Shown here piece by piece: positions 36,863 to 46,329 of a stretch of 64,000 nucleotides of DNA. Where the stretch lies: contig NZ_CP043930.1 of the NCBI RefSeq assembly GCF_009720525.1, positions 3,380,501 through 3,444,500 of the forward strand. The letters run 5' to 3'. Below the pieces are notes generated by a model that was not told the origin of the DNA, made no database searches, and worked only from the letters and a program-made list of their open reading frames with translations. The stretch is from Gimesia benthica. GTDB taxonomy: Bacteria; Planctomycetota; Planctomycetia; Planctomycetales; Planctomycetaceae. Position 1 is the stretch's first letter, and each line of letters begins with the position of its first letter. Made by a program: the position numbers and the translations under genes.

Positions 36863-37972
36863 CTAACTGGCTGGCGGCGGTGGAGGAGGTGTGGCTGCCT
36901 GGAAGAGTGCCGCCAGCTGGGGAACCTGTCCCGCCGGTAACCAGCCCGACATGCCGGCTGACCAGACCTGGGTATTGGCGGTAATCTGCCCCTTGGCGAT
37001 ACCGTCCGAAATGATTTCCAGCGCAAATGGACCTTGCGACTGCCCGTTCGCAGCGATGTGCCAGGCTGCCGGCGGTGGAGGGGGTGGCGACATTGGTCCG
37101 GGGACGCCCGCTGCTCCGGGCTGCATCATCCGATTGGCCATCGCGAAGCCCATGCCCAGCCCCATACCGTCTGCAGCGCCGCCTCCGGCGGGGTTCTCAG
37201 CCGCAGAGAGCATCGCCTGCCCCATCTGGTACTGCTGGAACTGGTTCATATCGCCGATGACTCCCATGCTGGTTCTCGTATCGAGCGCCTTCTCGACACT
37301 TTCGGGCAGGGAGATATTCACGATCATCATCTGGGGCACTTCCAGCCCGTATTCATCGTCGATGCGTTCGTTGACCAGCTTTTTCAACTCGAGCGAAATT
37401 TCGGTGTATTTGGAAGCCAGATCCAGGGCCGCGTATTTTGATTCTCCCAGGAGATCAGCGAAGGAACTGATGATGATCGACCGCAGGAGCTCATTGATTT
37501 CGTTGGAATGAAACTCGGAATCGGTGCCCACCAGTTCCTTGACCAGAATCCGGGGATCGTTGGCCTTGAGCGAATAATTCCCGAATGCCCGCAGGCGGAT
37601 GGGGCCGAATTCCGGATCACGCAGCATGATCGGGTTGGGAGTTCCCCACTTCAGGTCTGTGATCTGCGTCGTGTTGACGAAGTAGACTTCGGATCGAAAC
37701 GGGCTGTTGAAACCATGTTTCCAGCCCTGCAGCGTTGCCAGAATCGGCAGGTTGTCTGTTGTGAGCTGGTAATGGCCAGGCTCGAAGACATCGGCTACCT
37801 GTCCACGATGGACAAACAGGGCCATCTGCCCCGGTCGTACGATCAACTCGGCTCCATTTTTGATTTCATTCTGATACCGGGGAAAACGCCAGGTCAGGGT
37901 ATGCTTGGAATCATCGATCCACTCGATGATATCGACCAGCTCTCCCCGTAATTTATCCATCCAGAATCCCAT
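36863..37972 (-). CDS. SPFH-domain protein with C-terminal GYF-like domain
   Basis: The 369-residue product begins with an SPFH/band-7 domain of the virion-core-like (YdjI) type. Typical are W-R-F-P-R-Y-x-N-E-I-K-N-G-A-E-L-I-V, a beta region with FVNTTQITDLKWGTP, and helices to about 240. A glycine/proline-rich linker (MSPPPPPP) leads to a GYF_2-like domain (about 305-360: W-H-I-A, G-Q-S-Q-G-P-F, V-W-S-A-G-M-S-G-W-L-P-A). No membrane helix is evident. SPFH proteins oligomerise at membranes or act as scaffolds; GYF domains bind proline-rich peptides. Good GGGGAG precedes ATG 37972. Confidence 0.82.
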   Translation of the reverse strand: MGFWMDKLRGELVDIIEWIDDSKHTLTWRFPRYQNEIKNGAELIVRPGQMALFVHRGQVADVFEPGHYQLTTDNLPILATLQGWKHGFNSPFRSEVYFVNTTQITDLKWGTPNPIMLRDPEFGPIRLRAFGNYSLKANDPRILVKELVGTDSEFHSNEINELLRSIIISSFADLLGESKYAALDLASKYTEISLELKKLVNERIDDEYGLEVPQMMIVNISLPESVEKALDTRTSMGVIGDMNQFQQYQMGQAMLSAAENPAGGGAADGMGLGMGFAMANRMMQPGAAGVPGPMSPPPPPPAAWHIAANGQSQGPFALEIISDGIAKGQITANTQVWSAGMSGWLPAGQVPQLAALFQAATPPPPPPAS

Positions 37973-38315
37973 ATTGATCTCCCCTGTCTGTTCTCTCGCT
38001 GTTTACTTTATCTGATCGGTTGAAAGGTCAATGAGAATCGCGGGCCACGAATGTGCCGCTCAACTGATTGTACCCCTCTGTCAACTTGGCCCGCAATCAA
38101 AGAAATCGCTGACCGACTGAATATTCTCGAATCAGGCGCCTCACAGAGCAAAAATCCTGCCCGATGTTGTTCTCGCCCTGATTATGCAACTGGAATCGAC
38201 TCTACCAGTGCCTGTGCAGAAAAACGCAAACCGATGACTTTTGGCTCAAAAAACAGCGATATTTCTGGTGAAAAAGGCGAAAAAACACCTGCTTTTCCGC
38301 TCCAATAAATTGCTG

Positions 38316-38344
38316 TTGACCTGTTTCGTTGAAAGTTTTACATT
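38316..38344 (+). promoter_or_regulatory. Candidate sigma-70 promoter of the PpiC-like gene
   Basis: TTGACC (38316-38321), a 17-nt spacer and TACATT (38339-38344) match the housekeeping consensus at 5/6 and 4/6. Transcription would start near 38351 and leave a leader of about 205 nt. The rest of the gap 37973-38315 shows no supported gene. Confidence 0.45.
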
Positions 38345-38464
38345 TCCGCCGCGCTCTTATGGTAGAGCTTGAGACAAGGAAGTTTCGTAAATCTTCTGAC
38401 GAATCAGTATCAACGTGATTGATGACTCCGCAAACGTTTCCTCGCGATCCGCAGACCCAAAGGA

Positions 38465-38490
38465 TCCTGGAACCCGGCCAGGAGAGCCGG
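38465..38490 (+). promoter_or_regulatory. Leader with two mutually exclusive stems
   Basis: TCCTGG (38465-38470) can pair with CCAGGA (38478-38483). Alternatively CCGGC (38474-38478) can pair with GCCGG (38486-38490). The two stems share bases and cannot form together. They lie 66-90 nt before the PpiC-like start. No known riboswitch was recognised. Confidence 0.3.
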
Positions 38491-38555
38491 TGGGGGTGAA
38501 CTCAGGCAATCACATGATCCACTCGCGTCGGATACAAAAATGGAGATTTTAAGCA

Positions 38556-39656
38556 ATGGGCGAACCAACCCCAAACCCGCATGCGACCCAGACCAAGACT
38601 AAATCAAAACGGAAAATCATCTTTTTCGCAGCCGGTACCGGACTGGTTCTTCTCGCTGGCGTCCTCTTTTTTCAGACCTTCAACGCCAAAACCGGTTCTG
38701 CCGGAGAAGACAAATCCGCTGGCAAAGTACGCCTCTCAGGTAACCAGCCCGCCGTTCGCAGCCAGCCCGTTGCGAAAGTCGGCAGTGTGGTTATCACCGA
38801 AGATGAACTGGCCCGCGAATGTATCGCCCTTTACGGTCCGGAAGTTCTGGAAAACGTAATTAACCGTGCCGTCATCGAACAGGCTTGTCAAAAAGCCGGC
38901 GTGACTGTTGAACAGGCTGAAGTCCACGCTGAAGTCGAAAAAATCGCCAAGCGTTTCAACCTGGATACCAAAACCTGGTACGACATGCTGCAGGCAGAAC
39001 GGAAAATGAATCCCAGTCAGTATCGTCGCAATGTTATCTGGCCGATGCTGGCCCTGCGGAAACTGGCTGGACAGCAGACTCACCTGACACAGGCTGAAGT
39101 CCAGAAAGCCTTCGTTCGCGATTACGGCCCCCGGGTCAAAGCCCGCATGATCATGATGGACAACCTGCACCGCGCACAGAAAGTCTGGGATGACGTGAAA
39201 CGGAACCCCGCCGACTTCGAACGCAAAGCCCGCGATTTCTCCATCGAACCTAACAGCCGTGCCCTGGGTGGTGCTATCCAGCCGATCCCACAGTACTCTG
39301 ACAATGAAAGTCTCTGGAAAGCAGCCTTCAAACTGAAAGAAGGCGAAATCTCCGGAATCATTCAGATCGGTCCCAGCCGGTATGCCATCCTGATGTGTGA
39401 AGGTCACACCGATCCGGTCGTTACCAACATCGAGGAAGTCAAAAGCCAGCTGATCGAACAGCTGACCGAAGAACAGACTCAGGAAGCAGTTGCCCGGGTC
39501 TTCGCCAAGCTGAAAGAAGAAACCCGTGTCGACAACTACATCACCAACACCGTGACCGGTGGTGTTTCCCAGACATCGGGGACCAACTTCGGACAGAATC
39601 CGGTACAGCAGGCCATTCCCAGCCCCACACAGGGACTGAACCGTCCGACTCGCTAA
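38556..39656 (+). CDS. SurA/PpiC-like peptidyl-prolyl isomerase-family protein
   Basis: The 366-residue product has a basic N-terminus and one membrane anchor (KIIFFAAGTGLVLLAGVLFFQ, about 20-41). An extracytoplasmic SurA-like N-domain follows, with A-K-V-G-S-V-V-I-T-E-D-E-L and V-I-N-R-A-V-I-E-Q-A. A parvulin-type PPIase-like domain comes next (about 190-310: ARMIMM, F-E-x-K-A-R-D-F-S, G-G-x-I, A-A-F-K-L-K-E-G-E-I-S-G-I-I-Q). Such proteins fold exported proteins. Several parvulin catalytic residues are not clearly conserved, so it may be only a chaperone. A strong terminator follows the stop. Confidence 0.83.
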   Translation: MGEPTPNPHATQTKTKSKRKIIFFAAGTGLVLLAGVLFFQTFNAKTGSAGEDKSAGKVRLSGNQPAVRSQPVAKVGSVVITEDELARECIALYGPEVLENVINRAVIEQACQKAGVTVEQAEVHAEVEKIAKRFNLDTKTWYDMLQAERKMNPSQYRRNVIWPMLALRKLAGQQTHLTQAEVQKAFVRDYGPRVKARMIMMDNLHRAQKVWDDVKRNPADFERKARDFSIEPNSRALGGAIQPIPQYSDNESLWKAAFKLKEGEISGIIQIGPSRYAILMCEGHTDPVVTNIEEVKSQLIEQLTEEQTQEAVARVFAKLKEETRVDNYITNTVTGGVSQTSGTNFGQNPVQQAIPSPTQGLNRPTR

Positions 39657-39706
39657 GAGTGGATTCGGCCTGAATATTCTCCTGTAAGAGAACCAGTTCA
39701 CCCCGG

Positions 39707-39742
39707 CGCGTGTCAGTCCTGCCTTACTGACACGCGTTTTTT
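39707..39742 (+). terminator. Rho-independent terminator after the PpiC-like gene
   Basis: CGCGTGTCAGT (39707-39717) pairs perfectly with ACTGACACGCG (39726-39736) over an 8-nt loop, followed by six T's (39737-39742). It begins 51 nt after the stop. Confidence 0.93.
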
Positions 39743-39921
39743 CGTGTCCTGCTGCGTTCTGTGAAAAATTACTCATATTCCGCAGGCGCATTTTTCAGGA
39801 CAATCGCGTAAAATGGCAGAGGTCAGGCCAGGGCCATCGCCTCCGGTGGAAGCGAATGGAACAGACGCCCCCTGGATGACAGTAGACAAATATTCCATGT
39901 ATTACAGGTAGTGTTTTCATT

Positions 39922-41160
39922 ATGCGTGGCGAATCCGAAGTTCCCTCTTCAGATGACGGTTTTACCATCCCGGTTGCTGAACGAGTAAAGCGTTTACCCC
40001 CATACCTTTTCGGAAAAATTAACAAGCTGAAATACCAGAAACGGGTGGCGGGAATCGATGTCATCGATCTGGGTATGGGGAACCCCACAGACCCGCCGGA
40101 TCCGCTGATCGTTGAGAAAATGTCCGAAGCACTCGCTGATCCGCGGAACCACCGCTATTCAGTTGCGAACGGGATTGCCAACCTGAGAAAAGAAGTAACG
40201 GCCCGTTATTGGAAAAAATATGGTGTCCGACTCGATCCCGACTCCGAAGTCGTGACCTGTATCGGATCTAAAGAGGGCTTCAGCCACATGTGCCTGGCAC
40301 TGATGGGCCCCGGGGACACTGCCATCGTGCCGTCCCCCTCGTTCCCGGTCCACGTCTATGCCGTGATGCTGGCTGCAGGCAACGTGATTGAACTCGACGT
40401 CCGCGAGCCGGATCAGTTCCTCTCGAACATCGCTTACACTTGCGAACACCTGTATCCCAAACCCAAGGTCGTTGTGGTCAACTTCCCCCACAATCCGAGC
40501 GCGACCGTCATTGAACAGGATTTCTATGTCGAGCTGGTTCGCCTGGCCCGCAAGTACTCGTTCATGGTGATCAGCGACTTCGCCTACGCCGACATCTGCT
40601 TCGACGGTTATAAGGCTCCCAGCTTCCTCGCTACTCCCGGTGCCACAGACGTCGGCGTCGAATTCACAACCATGAGTAAAGGCTTCAGCATGGCCGGCTG
40701 GCGTATCGGCTTCTGCTCAGGCAACTCGGAAATGGTGCGGGCACTTTCCACCATTAAAGGCTACTACGACTATGGCCTGTTTCAGCCGGTTCAGATTGCA
40801 GCCATCGTCGCCATGCGGCACTGTGAAGCCGCCGTCGACAGTATCGCCGCCGAGTACCAGCAGCGACGGGATGTCTTCTGTGATGGCCTGGAACGCCTGG
40901 GTTGGGAAATTGAACGTCCCAAGGCCGGTATGTTCATCTGGGCCAAGATTCCAGAACCCTGGGCACAGATGGGCTCAATCGACTTCGCCATGAAACTGCT
41001 GGACGAAGGAGGCGTCGCTGTCAGCCCCGGACGTGGATTCGGTGAAGACGGCGAAGGCTACCTGCGGATGGCCATCGTCGAGAATTCTCAGCGACTGCGA
41101 CAGGCCGTCAAGCAGATCGGCAAAGTCATGAAGTCGGAAGAAATCGCCGCCAACAAGTAA
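39922..41160 (+). CDS. Class I/II aminotransferase, AlaC-like
   Basis: This 412-residue fold-type I PLP enzyme has the features of the AlaC/LL-diaminopimelate aminotransferase group. These are [13 protein letters not shown], the substrate turn Y-S-V-A-N-G-I, and NFPHNPSA. The PLP lysine is K253 in [16 protein letters not shown]. It probably transfers the amino group between alanine or a similar amino acid and 2-oxoglutarate, in the cytoplasm; the exact substrate is open. It lies alone between two terminators. The Shine-Dalgarno before ATG 39922 is weak. Confidence 0.88.
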   Translation: MRGESEVPSSDDGFTIPVAERVKRLPPYLFGKINKLKYQKRVAGIDVIDLGMGNPTDPPDPLIVEKMSEALADPRNHRYSVANGIANLRKEVTARYWKKYGVRLDPDSEVVTCIGSKEGFSHMCLALMGPGDTAIVPSPSFPVHVYAVMLAAGNVIELDVREPDQFLSNIAYTCEHLYPKPKVVVVNFPHNPSATVIEQDFYVELVRLARKYSFMVISDFAYADICFDGYKAPSFLATPGATDVGVEFTTMSKGFSMAGWRIGFCSGNSEMVRALSTIKGYYDYGLFQPVQIAAIVAMRHCEAAVDSIAAEYQQRRDVFCDGLERLGWEIERPKAGMFIWAKIPEPWAQMGSIDFAMKLLDEGGVAVSPGRGFGEDGEGYLRMAIVENSQRLRQAVKQIGKVMKSEEIAANK

Positions 41161-41172
41161 ACAACGGGTCGC

Positions 41173-41202
41173 GCACTCTGATTCCAACGGGGATCAGAGT
41201 GC
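41173..41202. terminator. Bidirectional hairpin between convergent genes
   Basis: GCACTCTGAT (41173-41182) pairs with ATCAGAGTGC (41193-41202) over a 10-nt loop. It lies 12 nt after the aminotransferase stop and directly abuts the stop codon of the convergent beta-helix gene. No T-run is present on either side. Confidence 0.65.
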
Positions 41203-42549
41203 TCAGGTCGCCTGACGTTGATCGTCAATCGACTTCATGAAGCCTTCAATCTTGTTGTCAGCCAGCTCAATCTTGCCTGCGTCCGGACCAATGCGAATCC
41301 CGGTCCGCTGCATTGGCTGGCGTTGTTCGCTGATCAGATTTTCTTTGATGACCAGATCTGAAGTCCGGCCCGTAATATCGATGGCCACTCCGTTCGCGGC
41401 ACCGCTGTTGAGGATCTGATTTTTGACCACGGTATTCCGGTTCGCCCAGAAGTTTTTGCCGCGGGCGTCGTTGCGGAACAGAATTCCCACCTGCTTGCTG
41501 TCGGCGACAATATTCTCACGCATCACATTGTCGGTATCGTTGTGACCGATTGAGATGCCGATATCATTTCCCGTCAGTTGGTTCTTTTCGGCCAACCCGT
41601 ACTTCACACCCCAGCACCAGAACAGTCCAATATGATTGTTCTCCAAGCGGTTCTTCTGAATCAGGGGGCGTTGTGAACCGGAGCCCGGGTGCACGCCCAG
41701 TCCCTCGTGATCATGACTGTGGCAGTTTTCGACTTTCACATCGTGACAGATCTGGAAGCTGATGCCGTCCCCGTTGTAGTTGCGCGCGGTGACATTACGG
41801 ACTGTGTAGCGATTGCAATCCTGCAGAAAGATGCAACCCCCGTAGTTGCCGTTGAGGTTGGTATTGTTTTTCCGATTGCCGTCCAGCGTCAGATTTTCGA
41901 TCACAACATCGCGGGTATATTCACTCGTCAACAAAGGGAACAGTGAAGCAACCGTCGGCTTCCCGGAAAGCCAGACATTTTTCCGCAGCCCATCATTCAA
42001 CTTGAAACGATTTCCCGAGCGTGCCACGAGTGTGCGTCTTATAACGTCCTGTCCGCCGGTACTCGGATTCTTTGTCACCAGCACGACACCATCGCCTACC
42101 TGGAAACCGGCTGACTTCTCCAGTGTGATCTCCTGATCATACCAGTCCGAGTCTTCAGAAATCGCCACCGTTTCGGAAGGACCTTTGGTGATGATCGTCT
42201 CGGGGCCACTTCCCAGCAGGCGGATATGAGAAGGCAGATGCAGGGCATTACGCAATGTGAACGTACCGGGCAGGATCTGAACCGTGCCACCTCCTTTGCC
42301 GGCGATATAGTCGATGGCGGCCTGCAATGCTTTATCGCTGCTGCCTACGATGTCCCCTTTGTCGGTTCCCACAGAGATCGACAGTCGCTCGTCCCAGTTC
42401 GGTTCAAACCGTTGATCGCCATCGGTGGCCCGCGGATCGTTTACCGCTGGCTTCTGACCTGCGGCCAGCTTTCCAGTCGCAGCTGACCCCAGTCCAGTAG
42501 CGAGTGCGGCTCCGAGAAACTGACGGCGGGATACGGACGATGCAGGCAT
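41203..42549 (-). CDS. Tat-exported right-handed beta-helix protein
   Basis: The 448-residue product opens with a twin-arginine signal (VSRRQFLGAALATGLGSAATG). A parallel beta-helix repeat region follows, with recurring N-x-I-x-x-N and G-I-x-I-x-x-x units (R-N-V-T-A-R-N-Y-N-G-D-G-I-S-F, N-H-I-G-L-F-W-C-W-G). The pectate-lyase-like fold suggests binding or cleavage of acidic polysaccharides. An early D-x-x-A-L-Q-A-A-I-D-Y-I-A-G-K-G-G-G-T-V motif is typical of this class. No specific catalytic set could be assigned. GGAG lies 6 nt before the ATG. Confidence 0.8.
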   Translation of the reverse strand: MPASSVSRRQFLGAALATGLGSAATGKLAAGQKPAVNDPRATDGDQRFEPNWDERLSISVGTDKGDIVGSSDKALQAAIDYIAGKGGGTVQILPGTFTLRNALHLPSHIRLLGSGPETIITKGPSETVAISEDSDWYDQEITLEKSAGFQVGDGVVLVTKNPSTGGQDVIRRTLVARSGNRFKLNDGLRKNVWLSGKPTVASLFPLLTSEYTRDVVIENLTLDGNRKNNTNLNGNYGGCIFLQDCNRYTVRNVTARNYNGDGISFQICHDVKVENCHSHDHEGLGVHPGSGSQRPLIQKNRLENNHIGLFWCWGVKYGLAEKNQLTGNDIGISIGHNDTDNVMRENIVADSKQVGILFRNDARGKNFWANRNTVVKNQILNSGAANGVAIDITGRTSDLVIKENLISEQRQPMQRTGIRIGPDAGKIELADNKIEGFMKSIDDQRQAT

Positions 42550-42720
42550 GTTGAACTCCGAAACGATAAAGGGAATTAATAAACACTCTTAAACAATCAG
42601 TCTCCCGTAAGCAGCCTGTCAGTTCAAGAGAAATTCCACCTAAATCAGGAATCGCCTGAGTGTGCTTGCGCTATCGGCCAGCTGCCTGTCACTTTCAGAC
42701 AACCGGCCCACTTAGCACCG

Positions 42721-43887
42721 TTAGTCTTTTCCGTAAATCGCCGAGAGGGGAATCAAGGTAATCTGTGATTCTGCCAGACCATTGTTCTTTGTTCGGTCTC
42801 CGGCACAATGTCCGAGCAGCACGCCATCCTTTGTAAATTCAATCGCGGTATAGCAGTACCACCCGTTCGGATTGTCTTCCACATTCTGGACGAGTTCCCA
42901 GGTCTGCCCCTCATCCTTTGAGATCGCAATCGTCAGGGGAGTACGTTTCCCGCGCAATGCCGGTTGAATGTCCTGATGGTTGTTCCAGACCAGCAACAGA
43001 TCGCCTGTGGAGGGAATACGCTCAATCGACGCGGGTGAAACGGGAGAGATGATCTGCGAGGGTTTGAGTGTGGAAAATGTTTTACCACCATCTTTCGATG
43101 TGGCCACATACTGGCTACCACCATTCGTGCGGCAGAACCCCATAACCGTTCCGTCTTTAAGCTGAACGATTCCCGGTTCCTGCATGTAAGGTTGTTTCTT
43201 GCCGGGTTGCGTCTCGACCTCAGCTGCCTGACCCCGGTGCCAGCTCTTTCCCAGGTCATCAGAATAGTAACAGAGAAAACGGGCATTGGGATTGAAGCGG
43301 TTCGAACCAGGCAGATTCTGGTGCAAGGCTAAAGGCAGTACGAGTCGACCATTCTTTAACTGAATCACCCGATCATTATTCATGACATAGTAACCGACTT
43401 CTGATACAGGAATGATTTCGGTCGCTTCACTCCAGGTAGCTCCTTCATCACGGCTGATCCGCATCACCGGTCGGAGATCATGAATGGAGTTCTTGCGCAG
43501 ATAGAACAGCGCGATCGCACCATCCTGCAGACGCAACAGTGAAACAGACATAATGTTCTGCTGCGCGTCGTTCGGCATGATCGTTTCATCTTCTGCGGTC
43601 CAGGTTTTACCGCCATCAGAGGAGTAACGTCCGGCCAGGAAAGCGGAAGAGTGATCGGCGGCCCCATCGGTAAAATGGGTATAGACAAACAGGATGCGAC
43701 CATCTTTGAGGGTAATGAAGTCCCCTTCACTGTTGCGGGGATTATCCTTAGCAGGAGGCAGCTGCAGCGCACGTGTGGCTTTGCCTTGCTTCACCAGCGA
43801 ATCAGCTGATTGCTCAGCAGCACTCAGAAATGAGATCGGTAACAGACCTGCTATTACAAACTTCCAGATCACTGTGCGACTACTCAT
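42721..43887 (-). CDS. Exported sialidase-like (BNR repeat) protein
   Basis: The 388-residue product has a signal peptide (VIWKFVIAGLLPISFLSAAE). It carries at least five Asp-box motifs: SSDGGKTWTA, SRDEGATWSE, SDDLGKSWHR, SKDGGKTFST and SKDEGQTWEL. These define a six-bladed sialidase/neuraminidase-type propeller. Many planctomycete members act on other glycans or are lectins, so sialidase activity is unproven. GGGA lies 6 nt before ATG 43887. It is on the same strand as the beta-helix gene, 171 nt upstream of it, and both may serve polysaccharide use. Confidence 0.85.
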   Translation of the reverse strand: MSSRTVIWKFVIAGLLPISFLSAAEQSADSLVKQGKATRALQLPPAKDNPRNSEGDFITLKDGRILFVYTHFTDGAADHSSAFLAGRYSSDGGKTWTAEDETIMPNDAQQNIMSVSLLRLQDGAIALFYLRKNSIHDLRPVMRISRDEGATWSEATEIIPVSEVGYYVMNNDRVIQLKNGRLVLPLALHQNLPGSNRFNPNARFLCYYSDDLGKSWHRGQAAEVETQPGKKQPYMQEPGIVQLKDGTVMGFCRTNGGSQYVATSKDGGKTFSTLKPSQIISPVSPASIERIPSTGDLLLVWNNHQDIQPALRGKRTPLTIAISKDEGQTWELVQNVEDNPNGWYCYTAIEFTKDGVLLGHCAGDRTKNNGLAESQITLIPLSAIYGKD

Positions 43888-44593
43888 AGATGTCCCTGCT
43901 TTCTAATCCTTGTTTATTTTTTCGGCCAGCCATTATTCAATGTTGTTAATTTTTTACCGGCGTCTGTTTTACTATCTTCGATTGGACTCGAAGCAGATCG
44001 CCTGTTCAAGCGGAGTGCTTTTGAATTTGCAGTTTTCCAGACAAATGAATGATCGATCAATAAATGTTCAATTCTGGAGTGACTTCTGTGTTCTCAACAG
44101 ATCGTACTCTGTGTTTGCTTTGAATGTTGATAATAAGTCTGTCATACGAAATGCAATCTGGTGCATGCTTAACGATGAGGAGAAAACCTCAAAAAAAACG
44201 TTGATTTATAAACGCATGTAATCACATAAGATAGCGGTCTCAATATGGAATGAACGTTTTTGAATTTTCAAAAAATTGTTGACAAATTTTGATAATGGTT
44301 TTATATGAAAATCTAGTCTATTCTATCAGGGCATTCGACCCTTCAAAGCGAGTCTATTTCTGTCGATTCTGGCAGTTAATGTGGCGTAATATATTATTCT
44401 TTACTCTTGTCTGAACTCCATAGTCGCTCTTAATTCCTGTCTGAAAATTGCGTTCGCATAGGTCGATCTCCTTTCTTTCGTATACCGCGTTGTGTGCGCT
44501 GATTTTCGCTTCACTCTGAGACTGGATGAGCTCCAGATGAGAGTAAGAGAAGTTCTATATTTCTCTTAATCCACTTAATCTCTGGAGGTGAAG
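43888..44593. other. AT-rich intergenic region before the DUF1559 array
   Basis: About 700 nt with no convincing gene; a 103-codon open frame at 43910 has AT-rich, unbiased codon use and no ribosome site. The base composition is clearly more AT-rich than neighbouring genes. It contains the promoter at 44279-44307. Confidence 0.5.
44279..44307 (+). promoter_or_regulatory. Candidate sigma-70 promoter of the first array DUF1559 gene
   Basis: TTGACA (44279-44284, 6/6), a 17-nt spacer and TATATG (44302-44307, 4/6). The ATG at 44594 lies about 280 nt beyond the predicted start, so the leader is long. Confidence 0.55.
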
Positions 44594-45541
44594 ATGAAAC
44601 GGCTCACAAAACAAAGACGAGGTTTTACCCTGATTGAATTGCTGGTTGTGATCGCGATTATCGCAATCCTGATCGCTCTGCTACTACCAGCAGTACAACA
44701 GGCCCGCGAAGCTGCCCGGCGCTCGACCTGCAAAAATAATCTGAAGCAGATCGGCCTGGCATTACATAACTATCACGACACACACCGAACTTTCCCTCAA
44801 ATGGAAGTTGAAAGCAGACGAACCGCTGCTGACGACATTCCCACCGAAAGCTATCTTGCCTGGAGCACTATGATCCTGCCCTTTATGGATCAGACTCCGC
44901 TTTATAACAAAATCAACATGGATGCTCCCTGGCGGCTGCCTACTGGTGGAAACCCATTACAGCTCGCAATCGCCAAAACAGTACTTCCGGCCTTCAACTG
45001 TCCTTCCGATCCCATGGAGGGCATCAACTCGAACATTGGTTCCTGGGGCAAGTCAAATTACCCTGCGATTCACTCACCCTGTGACATCAACCCTGCAAAT
45101 GGACGAGGCCGCTGTTATTCCTCAGCCTGGAATCACCACACGGCAAAACGCCTACGTGACATCACTGACGGTGCCAGCAATACCATCTTGATTGGTGAAA
45201 GAACCACCGAAGGTCGTCATTCCGGTGCACTCTGGATTGGCGCACATTCTTATGTCCATGCAACGGCAGGAAATATTGGCAACTGGCCTTATCACACTGC
45301 GTTAATGCGTACCTGGCAAGGTGCTACAGCCACACCAACTCCTTCCACCATCTACTTGATTAATGGGATTAACCAAAACGATGGGCTGGCCTATGCATGG
45401 TCATTGAGCAGCTCACATGAAGGTGGCTGTCACTTTGTCCTCGGCGACGGCAGTGTTCGGTTTGTCAGTGAGAACACTGATGGAAATACACTGGTGTACC
45501 TGGCTGCCATCAACGATAAAAATGTACTCGGTGAGTGGTAA
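44594..45541 (+). CDS. DUF1559 pseudopilin-like protein (array copy 1)
   Basis: The 315-residue product has leader MKRLTKQRRG, then [22 protein letters not shown] and the array-wide [21 protein letters not shown]. The C-terminal DUF1559 part has D-G-A-S-N-T-I-L-I-G-E and GGCHFVLGDGSVRFVSEN. Prepilin peptidase would cleave before FTLIE, leaving the helix as membrane anchor. GGAGGTGA precedes ATG 44594; a GTG at 44588 is less likely. It is the only array member on the plus strand with its lipoprotein partner downstream. Confidence 0.85.
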   Translation: MKRLTKQRRGFTLIELLVVIAIIAILIALLLPAVQQAREAARRSTCKNNLKQIGLALHNYHDTHRTFPQMEVESRRTAADDIPTESYLAWSTMILPFMDQTPLYNKINMDAPWRLPTGGNPLQLAIAKTVLPAFNCPSDPMEGINSNIGSWGKSNYPAIHSPCDINPANGRGRCYSSAWNHHTAKRLRDITDGASNTILIGERTTEGRHSGALWIGAHSYVHATAGNIGNWPYHTALMRTWQGATATPTPSTIYLINGINQNDGLAYAWSLSSSHEGGCHFVLGDGSVRFVSENTDGNTLVYLAAINDKNVLGEW

Positions 45542-45582
45542 GCATAGACCCGAATCGCTTCGAGTAGTTAAACACTTAATTT

Positions 45583-45626
45583 CCCGGTTCTACCAGTCTC
45601 TGATAGAACCGGGGATTCTTTTTTTT
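45583..45626 (+). terminator. Hairpin with T-run between DUF1559 and lipoprotein genes
   Basis: CCCGGTTCTA (45583-45592) pairs with TAGAACCGGG (45604-45613), followed by GATTC and eight T's (45619-45626 region). It looks like a strong terminator, 41 nt after the DUF1559 stop and 120 nt before the lipoprotein start, so the second gene needs read-through or its own promoter. Confidence 0.88.
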
Positions 45627-45747
45627 GTGGGCCTGTTTCAAGCTTGGCGCATGATGCCGGTTCGAGATGGCCTACCTTTTAAATTGAAATGTAGACCACA
45701 GAAACAGAGTCATCAACTTAAGATCTAACTTAAACAGGAACGGTTGA

Positions 45748-46275
45748 ATGAAACGTGTTTATGGATTGCCTTCACACATCCTTCTGACACTACTCACAGT
45801 AAGCTGTTGTGTGGGATGTGGGGGCGGAGACAAGGTAGACCTTGGCGCTGTCAGCGGGGTTGTCACCATGGATGGAGAACCACTGTCAAATGTGATCGTC
45901 GTATTTAGCCCTGAAGATGGAAATCCGTCCTCCGGGCTGACAGATTCTGAGGGCAAATACTCACTCAGCTATCTGGGCAAATCCGACGGGGCTATCATTG
46001 GAAAGCATAAAGTAAGCATCACTACGGCAGATCTTTCAATGAATGAAACAGAACTGGATTCAGGAGACGCCGATTTAGCCAATGCTGATTTATTAGATAC
46101 CACAAACATCTCTAGTCCTCCTCCTGAAGATGGGGATGTGACCAAGCGACAACCACGGATCAAAGTCAAAATTATGAAAGAACCCATTCCATCGAAATAT
46201 AATGCAAAATCTACACTTACAGCGGACGTACAATCAGGTGAGAATACCTTCGATTTTCAACTGGATTCCAATTAA
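45748..46275 (+). CDS. Lipoprotein with carboxypeptidase-regulatory-like domain (array partner 1)
   Basis: The 175-residue product has a lipoprotein signal (HILLTLLTVSCCVGCGGG, lipidation at a cysteine of VGC). A CarboxypepD_reg-like beta domain follows: V-S-G-V-V-T-M-D-G-E-P-L-S-N-V-I-V-V-F-S-P, then G-L-T-D-S-E-G-K-Y-S-L. An acidic, proline-containing loop (SSPPPEDGD) precedes a final strand (FDFQLDSN). AGGAA lies 8 nt before the ATG. The ligand is unknown. Two further lipoproteins in the array share this fold. Confidence 0.8.
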   Translation: MKRVYGLPSHILLTLLTVSCCVGCGGGDKVDLGAVSGVVTMDGEPLSNVIVVFSPEDGNPSSGLTDSEGKYSLSYLGKSDGAIIGKHKVSITTADLSMNETELDSGDADLANADLLDTTNISSPPPEDGDVTKRQPRIKVKIMKEPIPSKYNAKSTLTADVQSGENTFDFQLDSN

Positions 46276-46329
46276 TTCTTGAGGTCTTGAGAAGACATGA
46301 GTCACTTGATTTAGAATCCTGAAATTCCT

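Noticed and set aside
38051-38308. 85-codon frame in the gap before the PpiC-like gene
   Set aside because: No ribosome site, odd composition, and it lies upstream of a good promoter match within presumed regulatory DNA.
43910-44221. 103-codon frame in the AT-rich gap before the DUF1559 array
   Set aside because: No ribosome site and no codon bias; it reflects a stop-poor stretch. The product looks random.
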